Positions 42,247 to 51,609 are shown, numbered from the stretch's first letter. The stretch is DNA of 64,000 nt from Salinimicrobium terrae DSM 17865 (GCF_000424665.1 NZ_AUKI01000011.1:372001-436000), one strand, 5' to 3'. Program-made: numbers and translations. Notes: generated by a model from the sequence alone, not told the origin.

Positions 42247-42903
42247 TTATCGTGATGCCTCAAACCGGGCTATAATTTCAGCAGATTTTTTCAAATTCTT
42301 TTTCGCCCATTCTATTCGTTTAAAAACTTGTTCTTCTTCTGAAAGCTTCCAGTCTACTTCACTTCTTCTTAATCTCGCTGTAACTTCCTGTAGGATAATT
42401 GCTGCGGAAACCGAAATATTTAAACTCTCTGTAAAACCTACCATTGGGATCTGTAAAAATTCATCTGCTTCCTCCAACACTTCTTCGGAAAGTCCTTCGG
42501 TTTCAGTACCAAAAAAGAAAGCTGATCTCTCAAAAATGTCAAAATCCTGAAGCATTTTTCCTTTATGAGGAGAAGTCGCCACTATATTGTAGCCTTTTTT
42601 TCTAATAGTGTCAATACAATCTCTTGTTGAAGTGTATCGATTAATGTCCACCCACTTCTGAGCGCCCATGGCGATCTCTCTGTCAATTTTTTTAAGATTT
42701 ACCTCTTCCACTACATGAATATTCTGAATTCCAAAAACGTCGCAACTGCGAATTACCGCACTGGTATTATGAAGTTGATAAACATCCTGGGTTGCTATGG
42801 TAAAGTGATTGGTGCGCTGCCCAATAACTTTTTGAAAAAAATCCTTTCTCTTATCAGTAAGAAAGGATTCCAGATAGGTCAACAGTTGAAGGTGCTCTTC
42901 CAT
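42247..42903 (-). CDS. trmH: tRNA (guanosine(18)-2'-O)-methyltransferase, SpoU family
   Basis: TrmH methylates G18 in the D loop of tRNAs. The 218-residue SPOUT protein has NTSAVIRSCDVFGIQ, GTETEGLSEEVLEEAD and VGFTESLNISVSAAIIL, the three SpoU motifs. The C-terminal helix extension fits TrmH better than the rRNA enzymes, though substrate assignment rests on resemblance. Confidence 0.88.
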   Translation of the reverse strand: MEEHLQLLTYLESFLTDKRKDFFQKVIGQRTNHFTIATQDVYQLHNTSAVIRSCDVFGIQNIHVVEEVNLKKIDREIAMGAQKWVDINRYTSTRDCIDTIRKKGYNIVATSPHKGKMLQDFDIFERSAFFFGTETEGLSEEVLEEADEFLQIPMVGFTESLNISVSAAIILQEVTARLRRSEVDWKLSEEEQVFKRIEWAKKNLKKSAEIIARFEASR

Positions 42904-43021
42904 GGCCGCGAAATTATGAAATCATACCTTAATTTCCCTTTTTTGAGCCGTAATTAAAGTGGCCTTTATTATTGTGATTTCTGAAGAAATCTGCTTATTT
43001 TAAAACTCAAATTCAGCAGAA

Positions 43022-43714
43022 ATGAAAAAAGTAGTGGTGCTCACCGGTGCCGGAATAAGTGCAGAAAGTGGAATAAGTACCTTTAGAGATGCCGACGGGC
43101 TTTGGGAAGGACATGATGTTATGGAAGTGGCTTCACCCATTGGCTGGGAACGCAACCAGGAATTGGTGCTCGACTTTTACAACAAAAGAAGGCGACAGTT
43201 AAAAGGCGTTAAGCCAAACGCTGCTCACAAAGCTTTAAAGGAGCTTGAAGAAAAATATGAAGTACATATCATCACCCAGAATGTTGATGACCTTCATGAA
43301 AGGGCCGGCAGTAACAATGTAATTCATTTACATGGAGAATTGAAAAAAGTTCGCAGCACTTTTGATGAGAACCTGGTCCTTGACTGGGAAATTGACTTGA
43401 ATAAAGGAGATTTTTGCGAGCACAATCACCAGTTGCGACCGCACGTTGTATGGTTTGGGGAGGCCGTGCCCATGATGGAGCCGGCTATGGAAATTACCCG
43501 GGAGGCAGATATACTCATGATCATTGGCACCTCCATGCAAGTCTATCCTGCTGCAGGTCTACTGCACTATGCCCCGCAAGATACTCCGGTCTATTTCATA
43601 GATCCCAAACCTTCTGTTAAAGAAACCCGACACTTAAAGATCTTTCCTGAAAAGGCTTCCACCGGGGTTCCTAAGGTAGTACGGGATTTACTTGGAAAAG
43701 ACCAAAAAACTTAA
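43022..43714 (+). CDS. cobB: NAD-dependent deacylase, sirtuin (CobB-like, lacks zinc cysteines)
   Basis: The 230-residue sirtuin has GAGISAESGISTFRDADGLW, TQNVDDLHERAG and the catalytic His104 in HLHGEL. Tyr53 and Arg56 (FYNKRRR) match the pair that gives CobB/SIRT5 desuccinylase activity. The usual four zinc cysteines are missing: the small domain reads VRSTFDENLVLDWEIDLNKG and holds one Cys only (132). It probably removes acyl groups from protein lysines using NAD. purB follows about 70 bp later on the same strand. Confidence 0.9.
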   Translation: MKKVVVLTGAGISAESGISTFRDADGLWEGHDVMEVASPIGWERNQELVLDFYNKRRRQLKGVKPNAAHKALKELEEKYEVHIITQNVDDLHERAGSNNVIHLHGELKKVRSTFDENLVLDWEIDLNKGDFCEHNHQLRPHVVWFGEAVPMMEPAMEITREADILMIIGTSMQVYPAAGLLHYAPQDTPVYFIDPKPSVKETRHLKIFPEKASTGVPKVVRDLLGKDQKT

Positions 43715-43781
43715 AGAATAAATACTTTTTACGATTGAGCATGAAAATGTATCTTTAGCCCTTAATTTTTAACCGCATTCC

Positions 43782-45119
43782 ATGACCTCTCTTCAGGCAA
43801 TTTCTCCCATAGATGGCAGATATTCTTCCAAAACCAAACCTTTGGTAGACTATTTTAGTGAACAGGCTCTCATTAAGTACAGAGTAAGGGTAGAAATTGA
43901 ATATTTCATTGCTTTGGTCGAACACGGATTGCCCCAGTTAAAGGATATTAGCGAATCCAAATTTCAGGATCTCAGGAAGATCTACAACGAGTTCTCAAGC
44001 CGTGATGCCCAGGAAATTAAAGAAATAGAAAAAACTACCAATCATGACGTCAAGGCTGTAGAATATTTTATCAAGGATAAATTTGATAATATTGAACTTT
44101 CAGAATACAAAGAGTTTATTCATTTTGGTCTTACATCACAGGACATTAACAATACCGCAGTACCTCTAAGTATCAAAGAGGCTATGGAAGAAGTTTATCA
44201 TCCGGCTTTGGAAGACCTGCTTGAGAAACTTGAACACCTGGCACAGGATTGGAAAGATATCCCAATGCTTGCAAGAACTCATGGACAGCCGGCAACTCCT
44301 ACCCGCTTAGGAAAAGAAATAAAGGTATTTGTTGTGAGACTGAAAGAACAAATGAAATTTCTTCAGGATATTCCTAACGCAGCTAAATTTGGTGGGGCTA
44401 CGGGTAATTTCAATGCTCATAAGGTGGCCTATCCCCATATCAACTGGAAAAGCTTCGGAAAAGATTTTGTTCAAGGTTCTCTTGGTCTGCATCATTCTTT
44501 TCCCACGACACAGATTGAACATTACGACCACATGGCCTCCCTGTTTGATGCCCTTAAACGCATAAATACTATTATACTGGACCTGGACAAAGATATTTGG
44601 TCTTACGTTTCCATGGATTACTTCAAGCAGAAGATCAAAAAAGGGGAAGTAGGCTCATCGGCTATGCCACACAAGGTAAATCCAATTGATTTTGAAAATA
44701 GTGAAGGGAATTTAGGCATCGCAAATGCCCTTTTTGAGCACCTTGCCGCCAAATTACCAGTAAGCCGCCTGCAGAGAGATCTAACAGATAGCACAGTTCT
44801 ACGCACAATTGGGGTACCGTTTGGTCATACCTTGATTGGATTTTCTTCTACTCTTAAAGGTCTGAACAAACTTCTATTGAATGAAGCTAAATTAAATGAA
44901 GACCTGGAAAAGAACTGGGCTGTAGTAGCCGAAGCAATTCAGACGATCTTGAGAAGGGAAGGATATCCAAATCCTTATGAAGCTTTGAAAGGCCTCACCC
45001 GGACAAATGAAAAAATAAACAAGGACAGCATTTCTCAATTTATAGAACAACTGGATGTTTCCGAAGAAATAAAAGAGGAACTACAACAAATAACTCCGCA
45101 AAATTATACCGGAATTTAA
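43782..45119 (+). CDS. purB: Adenylosuccinate lyase
   Basis: PurB acts twice in purine synthesis, splitting SAICAR and adenylosuccinate. The 445-residue protein has SPIDGRYSSKTKPLVDYFSE, the TSQDINNT segment and the lyase signature GSSAMPHKVNPIDFENSEGN with the catalytic Ser. It is of the long E. coli-like form. It is followed by repeat element A and a bidirectional terminator. Confidence 0.97.
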   Translation: MTSLQAISPIDGRYSSKTKPLVDYFSEQALIKYRVRVEIEYFIALVEHGLPQLKDISESKFQDLRKIYNEFSSRDAQEIKEIEKTTNHDVKAVEYFIKDKFDNIELSEYKEFIHFGLTSQDINNTAVPLSIKEAMEEVYHPALEDLLEKLEHLAQDWKDIPMLARTHGQPATPTRLGKEIKVFVVRLKEQMKFLQDIPNAAKFGGATGNFNAHKVAYPHINWKSFGKDFVQGSLGLHHSFPTTQIEHYDHMASLFDALKRINTIILDLDKDIWSYVSMDYFKQKIKKGEVGSSAMPHKVNPIDFENSEGNLGIANALFEHLAAKLPVSRLQRDLTDSTVLRTIGVPFGHTLIGFSSTLKGLNKLLLNEAKLNEDLEKNWAVVAEAIQTILRREGYPNPYEALKGLTRTNEKINKDSISQFIEQLDVSEEIKEELQQITPQNYTGI

Positions 45120-45124
45120 TAAAT

Positions 45125-45252
45125 GAGGCTGTTTAAAAAACCTATTTTAGCATCATTCTGAATTTATTTCAGCATCTTTTTGTTCTGATTTTCAGAACTA
45201 TTAGAACCTGAAACGAGTTCAGGTTGACGGCCCTAAGTTTTTAACAGGGGCT
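45125..45252. mobile_element. MITE-like/REP-like element A (about 128 bp)
   Basis: The element starts GAGGCTGTTTAAAAAAC and ends in a degraded inverse (GTTTTTAACAGGGGCT). Inside are the palindromes ATTCTGAATTTATTTCAG-CAT, GTTCTGATTTTCAGAAC and AACCTGAAAC-GAGTTCAGGTT. Element B at 61359-61484 shares the order and spacing of these blocks over about 105 bp in the opposite orientation. Confidence 0.65.
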
Positions 45253-45294
45253 ACGAAAGATCACTCGCAGAATTATTTATACATTTAAAAAGTA

Positions 45295-45330
45295 AGAGGC
45301 TTCAAAAATGACATTTTTGAAGCCTCTTTT
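45295..45330. terminator. Bidirectional terminator containing palindrome copy 4
   Basis: AGAGGCTTCAAAAATG and CATTTTTGAAGCCTCT form a perfect 16-bp stem around one base, followed by TTTT on the plus side and by TTACTTTTT on the minus side. It separates the convergent purB and DUF4252 genes. Confidence 0.85.
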
Positions 45331-45352
45331 ATTACACAAAATATTTCAGGTT

Positions 45353-45886
45353 CTAATCCAAAAACCCATTTAATTTAGGTAGACCGGCAACGTCTAATTC
45401 TCCTTTTTCGAAGGATTTCAGGAGGCGTATTAAAGCTTCAGGATTCATGTCATTTCCTGTAAGACGGGCAATTCCGAAACCTTTTTCATCATCACTTCCA
45501 AAAACTATTAATTCATCTATGGCGTCTTCTTCTCCCAGGTAATACAATTCGGCGTTACGATTTCCTCCTCCGTAGCGCATAAGCTGCTTGTATTGATCAT
45601 CTTTTAAAATGTTTGCTAATCTTTCCTTTTCAGTTTCATAAGTTTCCTTATTATCCTCTTTTAAAGGAAATCCAAGAACATTCACCTTTTTTATAGTTTC
45701 CAAAGTGGCTTTCTGCTCAGCATCCAGTGCAGAATTATCACCTGTCAACAGGCTGGCAGGAATATCAAACGCCAGGTACTGGTTGTCGTTTTGATGCTCT
45801 ACGTAAAATTCCTGCAGGGTTGTTTCATTATCACATGAAACAACCCCGAGGCTTAGTAGCACCAGTATTAAAAGTGCTTTTTTCAT
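45353..45886 (-). CDS. DUF4252 lipoprotein
   Basis: The 177-residue protein has a lipobox (LGVVSC) and the DUF4252 domain (LYYLGEEDAIDELIVFGSDDEKGFGIARLTG). Function unknown. It is the last gene of a four-gene minus-strand unit: sigma factor, membrane partner, DUF4252, DUF4252; it begins 1 bp after the other DUF4252 gene. Confidence 0.85.
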   Translation of the reverse strand: MKKALLILVLLSLGVVSCDNETTLQEFYVEHQNDNQYLAFDIPASLLTGDNSALDAEQKATLETIKKVNVLGFPLKEDNKETYETEKERLANILKDDQYKQLMRYGGGNRNAELYYLGEEDAIDELIVFGSDDEKGFGIARLTGNDMNPEALIRLLKSFEKGELDVAGLPKLNGFLD

Positions 45887-45887
45887 A

Positions 45888-46412
45888 TTAGTATGTTTCT
45901 ACTTTTTCCAACTCCTTACCACCGGGAATCTTGAAATCATTCGCCAGTTTGGATACCTGTGCTAGATTAATTTCCCCGGTTATATTTAGGATTACAGAAA
46001 CTGGTTTGTTCTTGTCCTCACCTTCCATAAACATGAACAGCTGGTTCACGTAGTCATCATTTTTACCCGGCTTGTAGTAGAACCTAACATTTTTTCCATC
46101 TTCAGAAACTCTCATTAGTTCTTCCATGCTACCATTTTTAATATAGGAAGCAACATCTAAAGCCATTTGTTTACGAATATCTTCTCTTGTGGCAGACAGA
46201 ACTTTCATCTCTTTAAGGTTTTCAATAAGATCGATATATGCCTGAGTTTCGGGATCATCGGCATTAAGGTCAATTTTTGTAAGCAACTTGAACATTTTGC
46301 TCGTCACTACTACCGCGTCTACTTCTTTCATGCTCTCGTACTTATCAAAGTTCTGGGCCGTGGAAAGAAAAGGTACTATAAATGCCAGTATGGCTAAGGT
46401 TAACTTTTTCAT
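45888..46412 (-). CDS. DUF4252 secreted protein
   Basis: The 174-residue protein has a signal peptide (cleaved after STAQ) and the DUF4252 domain (MKEVDAVVVTSKMFKLLTKID, VRFYYKPGKNDDYVNQLFMF, VSVILNITGEINLAQVSKLA). It is paralogous to the next gene but lacks the lipobox. It follows the anti-sigma-like gene by 15 bp in the same operon. Confidence 0.85.
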   Translation of the reverse strand: MKKLTLAILAFIVPFLSTAQNFDKYESMKEVDAVVVTSKMFKLLTKIDLNADDPETQAYIDLIENLKEMKVLSATREDIRKQMALDVASYIKNGSMEELMRVSEDGKNVRFYYKPGKNDDYVNQLFMFMEGEDKNKPVSVILNITGEINLAQVSKLANDFKIPGGKELEKVETY

Positions 46413-46427
46413 GATTTTGATTTTAGA

Positions 46428-46880
46428 TTATTTGACAATTTTATCTTTAGTGTTATTAAATTCTTCAATGTAACCCAGGTCTTCTGTCCCGGCATTCATA
46501 TACAGGGACATCATTTCCAGAGCCTCAAAGGTTTTCTGCATAGCAAGTTCTGGATCTTCATAAGTTCCAAAATCACTCACCTGGTCTTCCTGTTGTGCTA
46601 CTACACCCATGAGAATAACAATGGAAGCTGCTATTGCCACCCAGGAGTATACTTTTCTTTTAGCGGCCGAAAATTTTACCGTTTTAGGAGTAAATGAGAT
46701 TTCTTTGCTGAAGCGTTCGGTTCTTGCCTGGTCAAAATAACAGAACACCGGAATGTACTGTTGCAGGTGAGGGGCCACTTCCCCAGAGGTGAAGTAATCT
46801 TTTAATTTTGCTTCCTCTGGACCGGTAGTCTCGGCCTCAAAGTAGCGGTCGAGTAATTTTTCAATTATTTGCGATTCCAT
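46428..46880 (-). CDS. Membrane protein, probable anti-sigma factor
   Basis: The 150-residue protein has a cytosolic helical N-terminal part (LLDRYFEAETTGPEEAKLKDYF), one membrane segment (about 78-95: SWVAIAASIVILMGVVA) and a periplasmic tail. This layout, and a 20-bp overlap with the upstream sigma gene, suggest that it binds and holds the sigma factor. No HxxxCxxC zinc motif is present, so the assignment is from context. Confidence 0.7.
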   Translation of the reverse strand: MESQIIEKLLDRYFEAETTGPEEAKLKDYFTSGEVAPHLQQYIPVFCYFDQARTERFSKEISFTPKTVKFSAAKRKVYSWVAIAASIVILMGVVAQQEDQVSDFGTYEDPELAMQKTFEALEMMSLYMNAGTEDLGYIEEFNNTKDKIVK

Positions 46881-47376
46881 AGCGGTGTCTTTTAATCATT
46901 TCTTCTTTTATTTTTTTTCGGGCTCTGCTTAAAGCCACTCGTATAGCTGTTTCATTCATTTGGGTCATTTTAGCGATTTCCTCATACTCATACTGCTCCA
47001 CTTCCCTTAATTGAATGAGGATCTTTTGTTGCTCGGGCAGGCCCGCAATTATCTTTTGAACCCAGTTAAGATCATCCTGGACCTCAACTTTGTGCTGCAA
47101 CGAAGATTCTCCACACTCGTAATTGTTGTGAACGATCCTTAGGTTATTGTTCTGTTTCAACTTAAGTTGATCGAGACAGTGATTTTTCGTAACCGTCATG
47201 GCAAATGCTTCCAGATTGTTGTAAGAATCGAGCTGCTCATTGCGGCTCCACAGTTTTAACATTACTTCCTGAGTTGCATCCTCTGCCGCCTCTCGAGAAA
47301 CCAGTAACCGCAAAGCAAGTCTGTACATCTTGTCCTGCACCGGTTTCATAAGGTTTATGAAAGTATGCTGTTTCAT
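46861..47376 (-). CDS. RNA polymerase sigma-70 factor, ECF type
   Basis: The 171-residue protein has the sigma region 2 (RLALRLLVSREAAEDATQEV, MLKLW) and region 4 (LPEQQKILIQLREVEQYEYE, IAKMTQMNETAIRVALSRAR) that define ECF sigma factors. It heads an operon with the membrane protein and two DUF4252 genes; the signal and regulon are unknown. It is divergent from the first S41 peptidase gene (about 130 bp), which may or may not be its target. Confidence 0.9.
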   Translation of the reverse strand: MKQHTFINLMKPVQDKMYRLALRLLVSREAAEDATQEVMLKLWSRNEQLDSYNNLEAFAMTVTKNHCLDQLKLKQNNNLRIVHNNYECGESSLQHKVEVQDDLNWVQKIIAGLPEQQKILIQLREVEQYEYEEIAKMTQMNETAIRVALSRARKKIKEEMIKRHRYGIANN

Positions 47377-47507
47377 TTTGGTTTGGTTGGTCAGGGCTTT
47401 TTACTGCCCCTTTCCTTTACGACGGCTATAAATCAGATTTGTTACCGAAAAATCAAAAAAATTTATTTATTCCGATTAAATTTAGGAAGAACAAAGTTGC
47501 TAAAGCT

Positions 47508-48956
47508 ATGAAATCTGTCAGAAACCTACTGCTACTCATATTCCTGCTATTCCTTAGCCCGGGTTGTTATAATGATCTTGATGATGTAATTATTCCCGCC
47601 AGTGATCTTGAGATCAAAAATTTTCTTTGGCGGGCGATGAATGACATATATCTTTATAAAGCAGATGTTCCTAATCTTGCAGATGATCGCTTTACAACCC
47701 AGGCAGAACTCGACGAATTCCTGCAGACATTTTCTTCTCCTGAAAGCCTATTTTACGAAGGACTTGTGGCCGACCATGATGAATTTAGTTTTTTGGTTTC
47801 AGACTACAGAGCTTTGGAAAAATCTTTTGACGGTATTAATCTTTCAAACGGAATGCAATACGGAGTCATTGCCTATTCCAAATTATCCCCGGAAGTGTTA
47901 GGTTATGTAAGATATGTGCTACCCAATACTTCGGCAGAAGAACAGGGAATTAAAAGGGGAGATTTGTTCAATACTGTCGACGGAATTCAGCTTACACGAG
48001 AAAACTATTTCAGACTTCTACAGCCGGCGTCATATACCATAGGTCTGGCAGAAATTATAGACGATAAGATCATATCTACAGGAGAAACTGTAAGCCTGCA
48101 AAAAGAAGAATATTCCACAAATCCCGTTTATATTGCCAAGACTTTGGAGATTGCTGGCGGGAAAATAGGCTATCTTATGTATAACGGTTTTACAAGCAGT
48201 TTTGATGCTGTTTTAAATGACACCTTTGCTATGTTTAAAGCTGAAGGAGTTACAGATCTTGTCGTTGATTTGAGATATAACAGCGGAGGTTCTGTAGAGA
48301 CGGCTAATGATTTGGCAAGTATGATCACGGGCCAATTCAATAATAAGGTCTTTAGTAAAGAACAATGGAATGAAGATTACCAAACCCTGCTTGCGAACAC
48401 AGCACCTGAAAGTCTTATCAACCGTTTTAACGATAAGATCAAAACAGGTGCGGCAATAAATAGCCTCGGCCTCGGCAAGATTTATTTTATTACTACCCTT
48501 AGGACAGCATCGGCCAGCGAGCTGTTGATCAACAGCCTAAAACCATATATTGAAGTGGTCCAGGTTGGGGAGAATACAACGGGAAAATTTCAGGCTTCCA
48601 CTACGCTTTATGACTCATCAAATCTGCGCAGAAGCGGAGCAAATCCCGGTCACACATATGCGGTACAACCTTTGATATACAAAACATTGAACGCTAATAA
48701 TGTAAGTGATTACTGGAATGGACTGCCGCCTGACTGGGAAATAAGCGAAAATATTAGAAATCTTGGTGTACTGGGTGATGCACAGGAACCCCTGCTGGCG
48801 TTGACGTTAAAGCTTATTGAAGGTGAAGCCCCAATGATGAACAGAAATTATAAATCATTTGAAGTGTTAGGAGAAAACCAAATGTACGACCTACTATATC
48901 AAAAAATGTACACCAAAGATCAATTACCACTATTCGAACAAAATTTGACTTATTAA
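47508..48956 (+). CDS. S41 family (C-terminal processing) peptidase, lipoprotein
   Basis: The 482-residue protein has a lipobox (SPGC, Cys20), an N-terminal helical region, a PDZ-like domain (about 115-195) and the S41 protease domain with catalytic Ser335 (TASASE) and Lys360 (TGKFQ), the usual 25 residues apart. I use the ATG at 47508 because the signal peptide starts there; an in-frame ATG at 47439 adds 23 polar residues. It is probably outside the cytosol, lipid-anchored. It is a tandem paralogue of the next gene. Confidence 0.88.
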   Translation: MKSVRNLLLLIFLLFLSPGCYNDLDDVIIPASDLEIKNFLWRAMNDIYLYKADVPNLADDRFTTQAELDEFLQTFSSPESLFYEGLVADHDEFSFLVSDYRALEKSFDGINLSNGMQYGVIAYSKLSPEVLGYVRYVLPNTSAEEQGIKRGDLFNTVDGIQLTRENYFRLLQPASYTIGLAEIIDDKIISTGETVSLQKEEYSTNPVYIAKTLEIAGGKIGYLMYNGFTSSFDAVLNDTFAMFKAEGVTDLVVDLRYNSGGSVETANDLASMITGQFNNKVFSKEQWNEDYQTLLANTAPESLINRFNDKIKTGAAINSLGLGKIYFITTLRTASASELLINSLKPYIEVVQVGENTTGKFQASTTLYDSSNLRRSGANPGHTYAVQPLIYKTLNANNVSDYWNGLPPDWEISENIRNLGVLGDAQEPLLALTLKLIEGEAPMMNRNYKSFEVLGENQMYDLLYQKMYTKDQLPLFEQNLTY

Positions 48957-49028
48957 CAAATATTTTTGATTTTTAATTGCTACTGTTCCAGTTTATCTTA
49001 GTTTTAGCCATTATTAAATAAATTATAA

Positions 49029-50498
49029 ATGAAGAAATTTTTTATGCCGGTATTCCTTTTGGGAATATTTTTCACCTCCTGTTCTAAGGATGAAGTATCA
49101 GAAGAAGTAGATCCAAAAACCGAAGTTGAGGAAAGAGATCTCACTGTTGACTTTTTTATTCATCGAGCTATGGCCGACTGGTATTTGTATGAAGCTGAAG
49201 TACCAGAACTTCAGAAAGATTTTTTTGAAAGTACCCAGGAAAAGAAAGACTTCTTTGCAGATTATGATGCTCCGGAAGATGTATACGAAAAATTACAAGC
49301 CTCTCATGACAGGTTTAGCTTTATGTGGGATGACTACACAGAACTTGAAAAGATGCTTTACAGCGGTATAGAAAAAACTACAGGAATGATTTATGCCTGG
49401 GGAGGAATTGGAGACGGAGAGGATGTTTTTGTTATAACCAGATATGTTCTTCCAAATTCTTCTGCAGACCAGGCGGGAATAGAGAGAGGCGATATTTTTA
49501 TGGAAGTTGATGGTCAACAATTGACCAGATCTAATTATAGACAAATGCTTTCGCAGGACAGTTTCACCGTTTCTTATGCCGAGATTGGCAATGACGGTAT
49601 AGGTTTAACCGGTCAAACAGCAGACCTTACAGGTTCAGAGTTGGCCGAAAATCCTGTACATATAGCAAAAGTTATTGAGCATGAAGGTTTAAAGGTTGGA
49701 TACTTAATGTACAACGGCTTTACATCAGATTTTGATCCACAACTTAATGAAGCCTTTGGATATTTTAAGTCTCAGGGAGTTGATGAGCTTGTAATCGACC
49801 TTAGATATAACGGAGGAGGATCAGTTGAAACGGCATCAGATCTCGCGTCTATGATAACAGGAGGTTTTGAAGGAGAAATCCTGGCCGAAATGATCATGAA
49901 TGAGAAGTGGAAAGCAATTTATGAAAAAGAAGCACCGGAATATGTGAACTTTAGGTTTAACAATAAAGTACATACTGGAGAACAAATCAACAGTCTTAAC
50001 CTTGGAAGGGTTTATGTCATTGCAACATTTGGTTCGGCTTCTGCCAGTGAACTTTTGATCAATGGACTGGATCCCTACATAGATGTGGTTCATATTGGAA
50101 GTAATACCGCAGGTAAATATCAAAGTTCAAGAACTCTATATGATTCCGATCATGTAATGTTTGCCAAGCAAAATGTTAACCCGGCTCATAAATATGCAAT
50201 ACAGCCTTTAATTTCTAAAATAGCGAACTCTGATGGAAGAAGTGATTATGACGAGGGACTAACGCCAGACATTTCAGCTGCCGAAGGCCTCAATTACCTT
50301 CCACTTGGAGATCCCGAGGAACCAATGCTAAAAGTTGCCCTTAATGCAATTTCGGGAGGAACTCAGGGAGATCAGGCTACCGGCACAATGAAGCACATGG
50401 TAGCAGATAGATTTGAAATCGAAGGTAGCAGTGACATGTTCAAACCTACTTACCAAAGAATGTACATTAATGAAGTACCAGTTATGGAGATGAAATAG
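49029..50498 (+). CDS. S41 family (C-terminal processing) peptidase, lipoprotein (tandem paralogue)
   Basis: The 489-residue protein has a lipobox (FTSC, Cys18), a PDZ-like region and the S41 domain with Ser338 (SASASE) and Lys363 (AGKYQ). It aligns with its neighbour over nearly all its length (shared YLMYNGFTS, DLRYN, GGSVETA, DLASMITG, SASELLIN), so the two arose by duplication and have diverged. Both keep the catalytic pair. The substrate is unknown. It ends before a bidirectional terminator. Confidence 0.88.
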   Translation: MKKFFMPVFLLGIFFTSCSKDEVSEEVDPKTEVEERDLTVDFFIHRAMADWYLYEAEVPELQKDFFESTQEKKDFFADYDAPEDVYEKLQASHDRFSFMWDDYTELEKMLYSGIEKTTGMIYAWGGIGDGEDVFVITRYVLPNSSADQAGIERGDIFMEVDGQQLTRSNYRQMLSQDSFTVSYAEIGNDGIGLTGQTADLTGSELAENPVHIAKVIEHEGLKVGYLMYNGFTSDFDPQLNEAFGYFKSQGVDELVIDLRYNGGGSVETASDLASMITGGFEGEILAEMIMNEKWKAIYEKEAPEYVNFRFNNKVHTGEQINSLNLGRVYVIATFGSASASELLINGLDPYIDVVHIGSNTAGKYQSSRTLYDSDHVMFAKQNVNPAHKYAIQPLISKIANSDGRSDYDEGLTPDISAAEGLNYLPLGDPEEPMLKVALNAISGGTQGDQATGTMKHMVADRFEIEGSSDMFKPTYQRMYINEVPVMEMK

Positions 50499-50521
50499 GT
50501 TTCACTCTTCCCTATAATAAA

Positions 50522-50547
50522 AAATCCCGCAATTCTGCGGGATTTTT
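50522..50547. terminator. Bidirectional terminator between the S41 and BtuG-like genes
   Basis: AAATCCCGCA-ATTC-TGCGGGATTT followed by TTTATT, with a matching A-run on the other side. Confidence 0.9.
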
Positions 50548-50566
50548 TATTATAGGTGAATCTGGT

Positions 50567-51607
50567 TTACTTATTAAAGTAAAAACCATTTGGCGCTACC
50601 CCAACAGCTATTTGCTCCAGAAGATCGCCTGAGACATTATACACCTGAATAAATCCATTAGATGAAAAATCCCCGGCGTCTCCAATATAGATCCTGTCGT
50701 TCTCGACTTCAAACCCATACATCTTTCCCCACTGTGAATTACTACTGTATTCAATAATTGGTTCTACAGGACCTTCTGTAGCTCCTACCTGCATGGAATA
50801 AACTGCATTGTCCAAAGTTAAATATGCCGTACCTTCCTCGACATCTAATTTGGAAAATCCTTGTATTTCATCAGAAAAGATCAATTCCGAGACCACTTCC
50901 CCTGTTGTAAGATCAACAGTTTCAAAGCTTCCTGAACTTAACACGTAAAGATAAGCATTTTCAATATCCATGTCTGTAAGTCCGTCATTTACTTCTATAG
51001 TTTCCACGATGGCATTGGTTGCTGTATTTATAACCGTTATAGTGTTACCGGTCCCAAAAGACGAATTCTGGACATATACAAATCCATCATCTTCAAGGAT
51101 ATTTGATGCAGCTGTATTTAAATTTATAGTATGAGTTACTTCTAAAGTTTCAAGATCAACTACCGCCACAAAATCATCGGCACTGGTGTCAAAGCTATTA
51201 ATATTGGTCACGTAGGCTTTGCCTCCCGTCACTGCTGCATAATAAGGCACCACAAGGTCACTGTCTACCTTTCCTACAACTTCAAAAGTGTTGCGATCTA
51301 CTACCGTGATTAGATTTGAACCATTGGATATGATATAGGCATTGTCATCATTGAAAAACATTGATTGAAGAAACGTCCCTAAATCATCATCATTGGTCGC
51401 CTGATAAATTTCATTCTCCACAACCTCCAGATCATTACTTATATAAGTAACTGTACCTGCTGCCTGGGCACCCTCATTAAGAACAAACAGCCCTTCGGAA
51501 TAGGCTCCGGTTTCAGGTTCAGGGATAATTGGATCGTCCTCCTCACTACAGGAATTCAATAAGAAAGAGCCAAACATTAACAATAAAATAAATCTTCTAA
51601 GCTTCAT
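50567..51607 (-). CDS. BtuG-like beta-propeller surface lipoprotein (DUF5074/YncE type)
   Basis: The 346-residue protein has a lipobox (LLNSC) and an acidic linker, then repeated beta-propeller blades (GLFVLNEG, TVTYISND, ITVVDRNTFEVVGKV, ITVINTATNAIVETI, ETVDLTTGEVVSEL), as in DUF5074/YncE proteins. In Bacteroides, BtuG with this fold caps the BtuB receptor and binds cobalamin very tightly. Here it lies 2 bp after a BtuB-like receptor gene under a cobalamin riboswitch, so the same role is likely, at the cell surface. Confidence 0.82.
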   Translation of the reverse strand: MKLRRFILLLMFGSFLLNSCSEEDDPIIPEPETGAYSEGLFVLNEGAQAAGTVTYISNDLEVVENEIYQATNDDDLGTFLQSMFFNDDNAYIISNGSNLITVVDRNTFEVVGKVDSDLVVPYYAAVTGGKAYVTNINSFDTSADDFVAVVDLETLEVTHTINLNTAASNILEDDGFVYVQNSSFGTGNTITVINTATNAIVETIEVNDGLTDMDIENAYLYVLSSGSFETVDLTTGEVVSELIFSDEIQGFSKLDVEEGTAYLTLDNAVYSMQVGATEGPVEPIIEYSSNSQWGKMYGFEVENDRIYIGDAGDFSSNGFIQVYNVSGDLLEQIAVGVAPNGFYFNK

Positions 51608-51609
51608 AA

